NCBI GenBank assembly: GCA_033782935.1
Contig: JAWQEG010000506.1
Coordinates: 1,228,501 to 1,292,500, forward strand
Reading direction: 5' to 3'
DNA from: Petrolisthes cinctipes
Taxonomy: Eukaryota; Arthropoda; Malacostraca; Decapoda; Porcellanidae
Length of the DNA: 64,000 nucleotides
Shown here: positions 15,829 through 26,113 of the stretch, piece after piece
Position numbering within the stretch: position 1 is the stretch's first letter
Layout of the letters: every line of letters starts with the position of its first letter
The notes under the pieces: generated by a model
Told to the model about the DNA's origin: nothing
What the model saw: the letters and a program-made list of their open reading frames with translations, nothing else
Databases searched by the model: none
Made by a program: the position numbers and the translations under genes

Positions 15829-15845
15829 TCTTCTTCTTCTTCTTC
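15829..15845. repeat. (TTC)n tail, the (GAA)n 3' end of the RTE-type LINE
   Basis: Short TTC repeat exactly at the junction between satellite and the LINE 3' end. Microsatellite-like 3' tails are usual for RTE elements. Confidence 0.8.
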
Positions 15846-15860
15846 AGCTTGTTCCCATTT

Positions 15861-17335
15861 CTATATGGGGTCGCTGTTCCTCGCTAGGATTTTCCATCTT
15901 GTTTTTTTTCTTGCATGTTCCTCTGTAAGTCCCTTAGCCTCCAAATCCTCTCTCAGCTTGTCCCTCCACCTAAGCTTCGGTCTTCCTCTTCTTTTCCGTC
16001 CCTCAACTTGCGCTGTCATAACTCTCTTCCCAACATACTCATCTCCTCTTCTGATCACATGCCCATACAAATGTATTCTTCTTTCTTGCATCTTGGCACT
16101 TACTTCTGTAACTTTCACAGTTCTTCTGATGTATTCATTTCTGATCTTATCCTTTCTCGTAACACCACACATCCACCTCAGCATTCTTATTTCAGCTACA
16201 TTTACCTTCTTTTCCTGCACTTTCTTCAGAGGTCACGTTTCACTTCCATAGAGTAAGGATGGTCTCACAGCTGACTTATAGACCTTTCCCTTAAGTCTCG
16301 CGCTGATTTTCCTGTCACAGAGCACTCCTGAAAGCCCTCTCCAGGCATTCCACCCCGACCGGATGCGGTGATTTATTTCCACGTCCAGTTCTCCATCCTC
16401 AGCGACGTGCGAGCCTAGATATTTGAATGCCGGTACTCTCTTAATAATCTCGTCATCCATTTTCATTTCCCTTCCAACTCCAAAATCATTAAATGAGAGA
16501 TACTCTGTCTTGGTTCTGCTAATTTTTAAACCTCGGTCTTCAAGAGCCTTCTTCGATTGTGACAGTTATATTCTTAACTCCGCCTTCGTTTTGCAAACCA
16601 AGACAATGTCGTCCGCAAACAGCATTATCCGGGGTGCCTCTTCTCTGATACCTTCACTGATGACATCCATTAATAGATCGAATAGATACGGACTGAGGGC
16701 AGAACCTTGGTGGAGTCCTACTTTGATCTCAAACTCTTCCGTTACTCCAATGCAGCTGTTCACCTGTGATGTTGCACCCTGATACATATCCTGGACGAGT
16801 CTCACATACTTCTCGCTAACTCTTTTCTCTCTCATGCACCTCCATATTTCTGACCTCGGCACACGATCATACGCCTTCTCGAGGTCAATGAAGGCCATGT
16901 GCAGTCCCTTCTGTTTCTCTCTATACTTCTCCATTGTCTGTCTCAAGGCAAATATAGCATCTGATGCCTGTCTTCCTTTAATAAATCCAAACTGATTTCC
17001 ATTTACTTCTGTTTCACTTTCGATCCTCGTGCCAATAACCCTCTTCCAAAGCTTCATTGTATGGGAAATTAACTTAATCCCTCTGTAGTTAACACAGTTT
17101 TGGATATCACCCCTCTGCTTATAAATAGGAACAATGGCGCTCTTCCTCCAATGTGATGGGATTTTCTCTTGCTCATAGATTTTCTTTATGAGATCCCATA
17201 AAATGTCCAAGCCAGCTTCGCCTAGGCTTTTCCATGCTTCTATTGAGATGTTATCCGGGCCCACGGCTTTATTTGGTTTCATAAATTTCAATGCCTTTTC
17301 AACTTCTAGACGTGATATGTATACAGTTTGTCTCT
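15861..17335 (-). pseudogene. RTE-type LINE: reverse transcriptase domain and C-terminus
   Basis: Reverse transcriptase that would copy the element RNA at the nicked target. In order: MKPNKAVGPDNIS, PIYKQRGDIQNCVNYRGI, GFIKGRQASDAIF, motif A FIDLEKAYDRVPR, motif B GLHQGSALSPYLF, motif C LFADDIVLV, then YLGSHVAEDG and the C-terminal RWCG/H-type region (MLRWMCGVTR, LYGHVIRRGD, GRPKLRWRD). Two in-frame stops break it: TAA after KAELRI at 16566, and TGA where TGG (Trp) is expected after LLYGSET at 16233. Both frames continue in phase on the far side, so these are point nonsense changes rather than frameshifts. Not functional as it stands. Confidence 0.93.
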
Positions 17336-18657
17336 CAGTAAATTTTTAAAATATTGTTTCCATCTTGTCTTTACATCATCATCGTTGTATAACACTTTGT
17401 CTCTGTCATCCTTCATGTGCCTGATATGTGTCTGGTCTTTTGTACTCTTATCTCTAGCTTTTGCAATTCTATAGATCTTCTTCTGTCCTTCAATTGTATC
17501 AAGTTCCCGATACGCTTCTTCTCTTGCCTCAGCTCTAGCCACTGCTACTGCTTTCTTTGCTGCTTTGTTCGCTGCTCTAAGTCTTTCTCTATTTTCATCA
17601 TTTCTATGTCTATAATACTCCTTCTTTGCGACCTTCTTCTGCTTTATACTTTCCGCCACTTCATTTTTCCACCACCACGTTTCTTTGTCGTCGGGAGGTC
17701 CTTTACCTGACGTCATTCCCAATATCTCTTCTCCTGCCTGTCTGATCTTTGAGGCATTCCAACTCCACCACTCCTCAACCTCTTCCCTTAACTCAATCTC
17801 CTCAAGAATTCTCTCCTTGAATATATTCCGTAGGTCTTCATCTTTCAGCTTCCACCATCTGATCTTAGGTGTCGATATCTTCTTTCCTTTCCTTCCTCGC
17901 TTGATGTTAAATTCTCCAACTACCAAATGATGTTGTTTAGCAGCTGATTCTCCTTTAATAACTTTACAATTCTTAACTTCATTCATCCTATCTCTCTTAT
18001 ATATTATGTAATCCAGTTGTGTTTCCTGCCCTCCACTTTCATACGTAATGTAGTCCTCTTTCTTATAAAACGTGTTCAGTATAGCCAGATCGTATGCTAC
18101 CGCAAAATCAATTAGCCGTTCTCCATCGTCATTCCGCACGCCGTTTCCATGACCACCATGGACACGTTCTATGGCTAAATTATTTGTCCCAATGTGGCCA
18201 TTGAAATCACCCGCAATTATAGATGTTTCATCATCCGGTATATCCGTCCACACACTATCAAGATCTTGCCAAAACTTGTCTTTCTCTTCATCATCACAAC
18301 CGACTTGCGGGGCATAAACACTAATTATGTTAATCATTTTATTTCCAATGACTAATCTCATCGACATTATCCGATCATTTTTCCTAGAAATACTTACGAT
18401 ATTTTCTTTGTAGTCAGAGCGCAAAACTAGCCCAACTCCGTTCCTTCCTCTTCCATCTGCCCCACTGTAGAAGAACTTGAAGCCTTCTCCCAGTTCTCGG
18501 GCCTTATCTCCCTTCCATCTTGTCTCCTGTACGCAAATCACATCCAACTTTCTTCTTATCATAAGGTCCACGACCTCCCTTCCTCTCCCTGTCATTGTGC
18601 CTATATTAAGGCTGCCGATTTTAACGGCTTGAATTTGTGTAGTATTTCGTGTATTTC
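17306..18657 (-). pseudogene. RTE-type LINE: apurinic-like endonuclease domain and linker
   Basis: Encodes the exonuclease-endonuclease-phosphatase type nuclease that nicks target DNA for target-primed reverse transcription. The frame is open upstream of the first ATG (18595) to about 18657, reading KIGSLNIGTMTGRGRE, the usual N-terminus of this family. Catalytic landmarks in order are CVQETRW (metal-binding Glu), SVYAPQ, AGDFNGHIG, QLDYIIYKR and KQHHLVV (terminal His). A basic linker rich in Lys/Arg/Ala follows. The frame ends in YTYHV then TAG near 17306. Comparison with the downstream frame shows a frameshift or small deletion around 17,330-17,345, where FKNLL should run on into ERQTVYISRLEVEKAL. 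Minus strand, continuous with the reverse transcriptase part. Confidence 0.9.
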
Positions 18658-18665
18658 CTCTTACA

Positions 18666-21600
18666 GCTTCTGGGACCCAATAATATCGAATTTCCGGGTG
18701 TTTCGAGCCTCAATTTTTTTTATAAACGGGTGCATTAGATTCATGCACTTATCGATTTTGGGCACCTAAAATATCGATTTTCAGCATTTTTTGGGCCTGT
18801 TTTCTTTTTCTAAATATTCTAGTACTGAGTATACATGTACAGATCGCTTCTGGGACCCAAAAATATCGAATTATTGGGTGTTTTGAGCCTGAATTTGGGA
18901 TATAAAAGAGTACAGAAGATGCATGCACATTTCGACTTTGGGCACTTAAAATATCGATTTTTAGCATGTTTTGGGCCTGTTTGTTTTTTTTAAATATTCT
19001 AGCAATGAGTATGCATGTACAGATCGCTTCTGGGATCCAAAAATATTGAATTTTAGGGTATTTTGAACCTGAATTTGGGATATAAACGGGTACAGAAGAT
19101 CCTTGCACATATCGACTTTGTTCGTCTAAATTATCGATTTTCGGCATATTTTCTGCTTTTTCATTATTTAAATATTCTAACACTGAGTATGCATGTACAG
19201 ATCGCTTCTGGGACCCAGAAATATCAATTTTTCGGAAGACTTGAGCCTGAATTTGGGATATAAACGGGTACAGTAGAATCATGCACATATCGACTTTGGC
19301 CACATAAAATATCGACTTTAAGCATGTTTTGGGCCTATATTTTGAAAATATTCAAGTACTGAGTAATCATGTACAGATCGCTTTTGAGACCCAAATATAT
19401 TGAATTTTCAGGTATTTTGAGCCTGAAATTGGGATATAAACGGGTACAGAAGATGCATGCACATTTCGACTTTGGGCACATAAAATATCGATTTTTAGCA
19501 TGTTTTGGGCCTGTTTTTTTTTTTTTTTTTTTTATTCTAGCACTGAGCAAGCATGTACAAATCGCTTTTGGGACCCAAGAATATCGAATTTTCCGGAGTT
19601 TTGAGACCGAATTTGGGATATAAACGGGTATAGAAGATGCATGCACATATCGACTTTGGTCACCTAAAATATCGATTTTCAGCATGTTTTGGGCCTATAT
19701 TTTGAAAATATTCTTGCACTGAGTAATCATGTACAGATCGCTTCTTGGACCCAAAAATATCGAATTTTCTTGTGTTTTGAGCCTGAATTTGGTTTATAAA
19801 CGGGTACAGAGATGCATACACATATTGACTTTGGGCACCCAAAATATCGATTTTCAGCATGTTTTTGGCCTATATTTTAAAACTATTCTAGCACTGTGTA
19901 AGCATGTACAATCGGCGGCAGAAGTCCTGTCGCCTCACCTGCTTCACCGAGACATGCAGTGTTCATGGATTCGAGAAATACGCACGTTTTCAACACCTAA
20001 AAATCTCGAGTCTATGAAAATCGCGTACCTCGGTGAAGCAAGTGAGGCGACAGGACTTTTGCCGCCGACTGTACAGATCGCTTCTGAAACCCAAAAATAT
20101 CGAATTTTCATGTGTATAAGCCTGAATTTGGGATATAAACAGGTACAGAAGATGCATGCACATATCGACTTTGGGCACCTAAAATATAGATTTCCAGCAT
20201 GTTTTGGGCCAGTTTTTTTTCTTTTTTTTATTATAGACCTGAGTATGCATGTTCAAATCGCTTATGGGACACAAGAATTTCGAATTTTTGGGTATTTGGA
20301 GACTGAATTTGGGATATAAACGGGTACAGAAGATGCATGCACATATCGACTTTGGGCTCCTATAATATTGATTTTCGGCATATTTTCGGCCTATATTTTG
20401 AAAATATTCTAACATTAAGTAATCATGTACAGATCGCTTCTGATACCCAAAAACATAGAATTTTCGGGTGTTTTGAGCCAATTTGGGATATAAACGGGTA
20501 CAGAAGATATGTGCACATATCAACTTTGGGCACCTAAAATATCGATTTTCGGCATGTTTTGGCCCTATATTTTGAAAATATTCTAGCACTAAGTAATCAT
20601 GTACAGATCGCTTCTGGGACTCAAAAATATAGAATTTTCGGGTGTTTTGAGCCTGAATTCGGGCTATAAACGGGTACAGAAAATGCATGGACATACCGAG
20701 TTTTTGCACCTAGAATATTGTTTTTTTAGCATGTTTTTGGCATGTATTTTGAAAATTTTCTAGACCTGAGTATGCTTGTACAGATCGCTTCTGAGACGCA
20801 AAAATATCGAATTTTCATGTGTATAAGCGTGATTTTAGGATATAAACGGGTACAGAAGATACATGCACATATCGACTTTGGGCACCTAAATTATCGATTT
20901 TCAGCATGCTTTGGGCCTGTTTTTTTTTTTTTTTTTAAGTATTCTAGACCTGAGTATGCATGCACAAATCGCTTATGGGAGCCAAGAATATCGAATTTTC
21001 GGGTGCTTTGAAACTGAATTTGGGATATAAACGGGTGCAGAAGATGCATGCACATATCGACTTTGGGCACCAAAAAATATAGATTTTCAGCATGTTTTGG
21101 GCCTGTATTTTGAAAATATTCTAACACTGAGTAATCATATACAGGTCGCTTATGGGACCCAAAAATATCGAATTTTCGGTTATTTTAAGCTGAATTTGGG
21201 ATATAAACGGGTATAGAAGATTCATGCACATATCGACTTAGGGCTCAAAAAATATCGATTTTCAGCATGTTTTGATCTTGTTTTCTTATTAATATTTTAT
21301 CACTGAGTATGTATGTACAGATCGCTTTTGGGACCCCAAAATATTAATTTTTCGGGTCTTTTGAGCATGAATTTGGGATATAAACGGGTACAGAAGCATA
21401 CACATAATGACGTTGGGCACCTAAAATAAAGATTTTCAGCATGTTTTGGGCCTATATTTTGAAAATATTCTAGCATTGTGTAAGCATGTACAGATCGCTT
21501 CTGAAACTCAAAAATATCGCATTTTTATGTGTATAAGCCTGAATTTGGGATATTTACGGGTACAGAAGATGCATGCACATATCGACTTTGTGCACCTAAA

Positions 21601-21805
21601 ATATCGATTTTCAGCATGTTTTGGGCCTGTTTTATTTAAATATTTTAGCACTGAGTATGCATGTACAGATTGCTTCTGGGACCCAAAAATATCGAATTTT
21701 CGGGTGTTTTGAGCCTGAATTTGGGATATAAACGGGTACAGAAGATTCATGCACATATCGACTTTGGGCACCTAAAATATCGATTTTCAGTATGTTTTGG
21801 GCCTG
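18666..21805. repeat. Satellite DNA array, second block
   Basis: The same 176-bp unit continues in the same orientation after the LINE. A four-unit higher-order repeat (about 705 bp) is recognisable by the variant CATGTGTATAAGC, at about 20,110, 20,815 and 21,525, and by T-rich expansions. A MITE at 19,909-20,071 interrupts one unit. Confidence 0.95.
19909..20071. mobile_element. Palindromic 163-bp MITE, Tc1/mariner-like (copy 1)
   Basis: Nearly perfect inverted repeat. The right end read in reverse is CAGTCGGCGGCAAAAG and the left end is CAATCGGCGGCAGAAG, followed on both arms by CCTGTCGCCTCAC and CTTCACCGAG. Removing 163 bp plus one TA restores the satellite sequence GCATGTACAGATCGC exactly, so the target duplication is TA (19907-19908 and 20072-20073). 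CAGTCGG-type ends with TA duplication are typical of Tc1/mariner-derived MITEs. No coding capacity. The same element, same length, lies at 30,352-30,514. Confidence 0.93.
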
Positions 21806-22038
21806 AATCAAACCCTGGACCAACGCCGTGATATGCCATCATCCTACCTCGTCAGCCAAAAAAGTACTCCATTGGTCAAGGTTTGTAGTTCTGAATACCC
21901 CCTAATGCAGTCACTATATTAATCTTATCTATTCTCTCTTTCACATCTTAAAACTATCCCACACCCAGTCCCAATTGAGCCTTTCGTCATGTAGGGTATT
22001 GCAAAGTCAATCACTTCTGCTTCAGTCTTATGAAAACT
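21806..22038. repeat. Duplicated flank sequence inside the satellite (copy 1)
   Basis: Non-satellite sequence of about 233 bp that is nearly identical to 22,489-22,722, the first unique DNA right of the array. It starts after GCCTGAATCAAA and contains CCAACGCCGTGATATGCCAT and GTCATGTAGGGTATTGC. It has no coding content that I recognise. Satellite resumes at GCCTATATTTTGAAAATATT. It looks like array-edge DNA carried inward by recombination. Confidence 0.9.
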
Positions 22039-22488
22039 GAAGCCTATATTTTGAAAATATTCTTGCACTGAATAAGCATGTACAGATCGCTTCTGGGTCT
22101 CTAAAATATCGAATTTTCGGGTGATTTGAACCTGAATTTGGGATATAAACGGGTACAGAAGATGCATGCATATATCTACTTTGGGTACCAAAAATATCGA
22201 TTTTCAGTATGTTTGGGCTTGTATTTTGAAAATATTCTAAAACTGAGTATGCATGTACAGATCGTTTCTGGGACGCAAAATTATCGAATTTTCTGGTGTT
22301 TTGAGCCTGAATTTGGGATATAAACGGGTACAGAAGATGCATGCACATATCGACTTTGGGCTCCTATAATATCGATTTTCAGGATGTTTTGGGCCTGTTT
22401 TTTTTTTATATTTATTCTAACTCTGAGTATGCATGTGCAAATCGCTTCTGGGTCCCAAAAATGTTAATTTTTCGGGTGTTTTGAACCT
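22039..22488. repeat. Satellite DNA array, terminal block
   Basis: About two and a half further 176-bp units between the two copies of the flank sequence; the last contains a T/A-rich expansion near 22,396. The array ends at 22,488. Confidence 0.93.
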
Positions 22489-22722
22489 GAATCAAATCCT
22501 GGACCAACGCCTTGATATGCCATCATCCTACCTCGTTAGCCAAAAAAGTTCTCCGTTGGTCAAGCTTTGTAGTTCTGAATACCCCCTAATGCAGTCACTA
22601 CATTAATTCTATCTATTCTATCTTTCACATCTTAAAACTATCCCACACCCAGTCCCAATTGAACCTTTCGTCATGTAGGGTATTGCAAAGTCAATCACTT
22701 CCGCTTCAGTCTTATGAAAACT
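22489..22722. repeat. Flank sequence at the right edge of the satellite (copy 2)
   Basis: Second copy of the 233-bp sequence at 21,806-22,038. Here it runs on into unique DNA, so this is probably the original location and the other copy the derived one. Confidence 0.85.
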
Positions 22723-24280
22723 ATCGCATTCTCTTAATGACATTCACCTTAATATTCCTTGTTTTGCATACACTCTGACTCTCATTTACTATTCCCTACG
22801 ACTTCCTTCATAGTGTCATACATAATTCTGTTTCCTACCATTTTGTCTATCCCACCTCATCTTGGATGGGATGCATATACAATTAACCTCACGAAACATT
22901 TTGATCATCAGAAGAAACAGTTTCCAGCCAGCCAGGAATAGTAGCAGTAATCTGGAGGACAAAACAAAGTATTCCCCGCTGTCCAACATATTTGACTGCA
23001 ATACTATTGTTGTTGCCATTTATTTGCTTTGCCAATTATTTACCTGTACTACTGTATATTATTAGATTTTAATATAAGATTTACGCATATTTTTCTTGTT
23101 TGAGAAAATTTAGAATAACATATTGAGAGATTAGTTCTAGTGCCAATGTTCATTAACGTGCGATAGAATGAAAAGAACAATAAATTGATAAAGTAAAAGA
23201 ATGATCACAAATTTTTCACATTAGTTATTCAGTATGGGTTATACGTGGCATCGTAGGTGGAACAATCAACAGTGTACTGGCCAGCCTTAACGGCGACAGC
23301 ACAATTTAATTTGCAGCTGGAAATTGCTAACCGTAAATGGTACAAAATTTTGCTGGTCTATTCATGGTCACTTACTCTCAACAGTTCCTCCTAGGCAGTA
23401 CTTCTTATAATATGAGAATGCAGTTTTCATTATATATCAAACTTAACTGTACGTCTATTCAGTTTACTTGTAAGATTTTCTCTCTGTACGCTCAATAGCA
23501 TTAAAGGGAATAGCTCACTAAGCTATCTATGAACATTACCCTATGTTTAAGGACACTTTACGCGGGGTGGTGAGGTAGGGTTCCAAAACGCTCATGCTAA
23601 TCGGCGGGGTTACACAGAGGGATAACCCTGAGAATTTAGTGTATATGTATTAATTGTATAAGCATATCCATGACTGGACAGAAATACAGACAGACACAAA
23701 TGAGCAAAAACAGATGAAAGTAATGCAGGCTGACTAAGAACAGACAGATGAGGAAAGGCATAGGGCAGAAAAATCGAGAAAAACCAGACAGAAAAGAACA
23801 AGCCTTCTAGAAGACAGATGCAGAATATGGACAGCAAAAAAGGTACAGATGGACAGACAGAGGACAGGCAAAGTAGACAAATGAAACAGGAAAAAGAAAA
23901 CCACACACACAGTCAGACCGACGACCAGCCCTCTAGGCCCTCTACCACCAACAACAAGGTCGGAACTTGCACATTAGAGTATAAAAATGCAGAGACCTGA
24001 TGTAACTTTTACTTGCATTCCGCACTCACATGTATTGTGCTTGATGCTGAACACACACACACACACACACACACACTTGAATCCATTAACATACAAAGGT
24101 GTATTTCAAGTAGACCGGCAACCGTGCCTGAATAATTTAGCCGGCAACATCCAGTTCCCATACAGATAGACCTTTATAGAGATAGGATACATCAGTAGGA
24201 TACATTAGTAAGGTAGTAAAGGTAAAGTATGTTAACAAATACGACAACAAATAAAATAAAAAATAATCTATATATATAAT
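22723..24280. other. Non-coding AT-rich DNA, no gene recognised
   Basis: No open frame here resembles a known protein. It includes a purine-rich stretch with many ACAGACAG-type repeats (about 23,670-23,960) and an (AC)13 tract at 24,051-24,076. The short frames in it lack any domain I recognise. Confidence 0.6.
24051..24076. repeat. (AC)13 microsatellite
   Basis: Perfect AC dinucleotide run. Confidence 0.98.
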
Positions 24281-24700
24281 AGATAGATAGATTGATAGAT
24301 ATGTTTATTGACCACATATTTTTCATAACATACTTTACAGAAATACTCTATTAAATTAATCAATAATAATTATACATTTGCACCATAACACAATGATATT
24401 TTATATAAATATAATGATAATTATACATTTGCACCAAAACACAATGAAATTAATAACATTTTATTCAATTGTCCATATGTAACTATATCACTTTAACACA
24501 AATGAAATAGCTTATACCAAACGCCTATTAAGTTACATCTTTGATCTGAGGATAGTCACCATCTTGTCATCATGTATATATCCGGAGCAACCTATGGATA
24601 AACTCACATAAGACATTACTAGGTTTGGCTATGAGCTGATTTAAAGTATCAACACAGTAAGAATAACGTGTATATTGTGACAAAGGACAAGACTTTTAAC
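24281..24700 (-). repeat. Possible minus-strand retroelement 3' end with GATA-like tail
   Basis: An AGATAGATAGATTGATAGAT tract is followed by TATGTTTATTGACCACAT. Read on the minus strand this is a CAATAAACAT polyadenylation-type signal followed by a (TATC)n tail, the way LINE 3' ends look elsewhere in this window. Inside is an imperfect tandem duplication of ATAATTATACATTTGCACCA. No coding part is recognisable, so the assignment is tentative. Confidence 0.35.
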
Positions 24701-24710
24701 ACATTAAACA

Positions 24711-25753
24711 ACGCAACAAAGCCTTCTACACCGACAAGGCAAGATATAACAGGCTTCGCAACAGAGTCATTAGGGAAATCAGGACAGCCAAACTAAGACA
24801 CTACCCCACAAAAATACAACAACTCAAGGAATCCAACATCAGCCAGTGGTACAGCAAAATTAAGGATGTGTGTGGGATGCGGAAACACTCACCCTCCCTC
24901 CCTTGTACTAACGGACATACCAGTGAGGATACAGCAGGCCGCCTCAATGACCACTTCGCGGCCATATGTCAAAGCTTACCCGAGTTTGACCCATCCCAAC
25001 TACCTGCCTACCTCCCCTCCCCTCAGCCACCCAGAGTCCAAAAGTATCAGCTCGCCAAGAAACTTTCAGAATATAAACTTAAACGCTCCACCACTCCCAT
25101 TGACCTTCCTATTAAATTGTATAAAGAGTTTGCTGTTGAGCTTGCCATCCCCTTTTGCTCTATTATCAATGCATCCATAAGTCAGTTTAAAGTACCCACA
25201 GATTGGAAGACAGCTTATGTCACACCAATCCCTAAAGTCAATAATCCCCAATCTTTTGACCAGTTGAGACCCATTGCTATCACAACGCTCCCCAGCCTTT
25301 TGTGTGAAAGTTTTGTTTTTGATTGGGCCTCACCTAGTATTAAAAAAGTCATCGATAACCAACAGTTTGGCAATATAAAGTCCTCCTCCACCACACATTG
25401 CCTTATTAGCCTACTTGACTTTGTATATAAGAACTTAGAGCAAAGGAAGACCTCAGTAATACTAACTTTCATTGACTTTAAAAAGGCATTTGACCTAGTG
25501 GACCACAATATAATAATAAATAAGGCACTTGGTATTGGGATGGAGCCAGGCTTGGTGGCGTGGTTGGCAGATTTCCTCAGAGATTGACAGCAGGTGGTAA
25601 GATATCAAGGTGCAGTATCTCTCCCACAAACCCTGAAATGTGGTGTGCCTCAAGGGACCAGGATGGGGCCTCTGTGCTTCTTAATCCTCATCAATGATGC
25701 CCTGACCGACACACACCAGTGGAAGTATGTGGATGACTCCACTGTGGGAGTTG
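24711..25753 (+). pseudogene. LINE reverse transcriptase, N-terminal part
   Basis: The frame is open from about 24,711 (linker reading NKAFYTDKARYNRLRNRV) through the RT palm. Landmarks are PIDLPIKLYKEF, WKTAYVTPIPKV, LRPIAITTLPS, motif A LTFIDFKKAFDLVDH, motif B GVPQGTRMGPLCF and motif C KYVDDST just before the MULE. One in-frame TGA lies at 25,585 between FLRD and QQVVRYQGA, where Arg (CGA) is expected: a C-to-T change of the kind seen at methylated CpG. Otherwise this part is well preserved. Confidence 0.9.
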
Positions 25754-25870
25754 GGTGTCCGGAATCTATGTCGCCGGGACTCTATGTCGCGGACCCGGCG
25801 TCGACATGTACTCATTCGATTTAGAGACCAGGCGACACAGAGTCCGCGTCGTTCGTTCCTTTGTGAACTG
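25754..25870. repeat. MULE terminal inverted repeat, left
   Basis: Starts GGTGTCCGGAATCTATG; pairs with 27,882-27,997. High identity from position 17 of the repeat inward. Confidence 0.93.
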
Positions 25871-25989
25871 TAAACTTTGAAATAATGAAAAGGAAGTTAA
25901 CATTTCAACTGTTTATTTCAAGTACTAAAGCATGAAAATTGTTTATTTCATTTACTAATACATGAAAATTGCACTAACCAACTAGAAAT

Positions 25990-26113
25990 TTAACATCGTA
26001 CACAATACACTATACATAGTACATTATCAGTCTGTAGTGAAAGCTATAACCTTAACATCGTACACAATACACTATACATAGTACATTATCAGTCAGTAGT
26101 GAAAGCTATAACC
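25990..26113. repeat. 62-bp tandem duplication at the 3' end of the MULE transposase
   Basis: Two adjacent copies (25,990-26,051 and 26,052-26,113), differing by one base, starting TTAACATCGTACACAATAC. The inner copy contains the end of the transposase frame, the outer one lies in the 3' UTR. Confidence 0.95.

Larger units (their letters stand above)
1..15831. repeat. Satellite DNA array, about 176-bp unit (main block)
   Basis: Uninterrupted head-to-tail array of an AT-rich unit of about 176 bp, roughly 90 units here, open at the left window edge. Recurrent landmarks in each unit are AAAATATCGATTTTCAGCATG, ATTCTAGCACTGAG, ATGCATGTACAGATCGCTTC, AAAATATCGAATTTTCGGG, GATATAAACGGGTACAGAAG and ATGCATGCACATATCGAC. 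The spacing of the CAGCATGTTTT landmark near 24, 198, 377, 552 and 728 gives the period. Units differ from each other by scattered substitutions and short indels, so this is an old or slowly homogenised array. The minus strand is poor in stop codons, which produces chance frames of 60-110 codons that are not genes. Because 176 is not a multiple of three the frame changes at every unit. Function unknown; a heterochromatic or centromeric role is possible but nothing here proves it. Confidence 0.97.
15832..18665 (-). mobile_element. RTE-type non-LTR retrotransposon (LINE), decayed, inserted in the satellite
   Basis: A 2.8-kb minus-strand element with one long endonuclease plus reverse transcriptase coding region and a (GAA)n tail, the usual layout of RTE-group LINEs. 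The satellite sequence stops at GATCGCTTC on the left and resumes at GCTTCTGGGACCC on the right; GCTTCT is present on both sides (15826-15831 and 18666-18671) and is a plausible short target-site duplication. The coding region starts close to the 5' end, so the copy is close to full length for its protein. It is inactive: one frameshift and two in-frame stops are visible (see the two coding entries). This family is often annotated in animal genomes as craniofacial development protein 2-like, which is a transposon-derived name. Confidence 0.93.

Noticed and set aside
15775..16256. Plus-strand frames over the RTE element
   Set aside because: They are antisense to the reverse transcriptase C-terminus, which has clear family motifs.
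16233..18595. A host gene for craniofacial development protein 2
   Set aside because: That name is used for RTE-type endonuclease sequences. The element has RT motifs, a tail and insertion junctions, so it is a transposon.
197..22348. Dozens of open frames of 60-190 codons on the minus strand with a repeating YFRCPKSICACIFCTRLYPKF-like pattern
   Set aside because: They are translations of the satellite. The period of 176 bp is not a multiple of three, the frames shift at each unit, there are no constant starts, and the protein pattern only mirrors the DNA repeat.
1..22488. A CRISPR-like array, because of regular repeats
   Set aside because: There are no unique spacers between short repeats: the full 176-bp unit is repeated, and the DNA is plainly eukaryotic.
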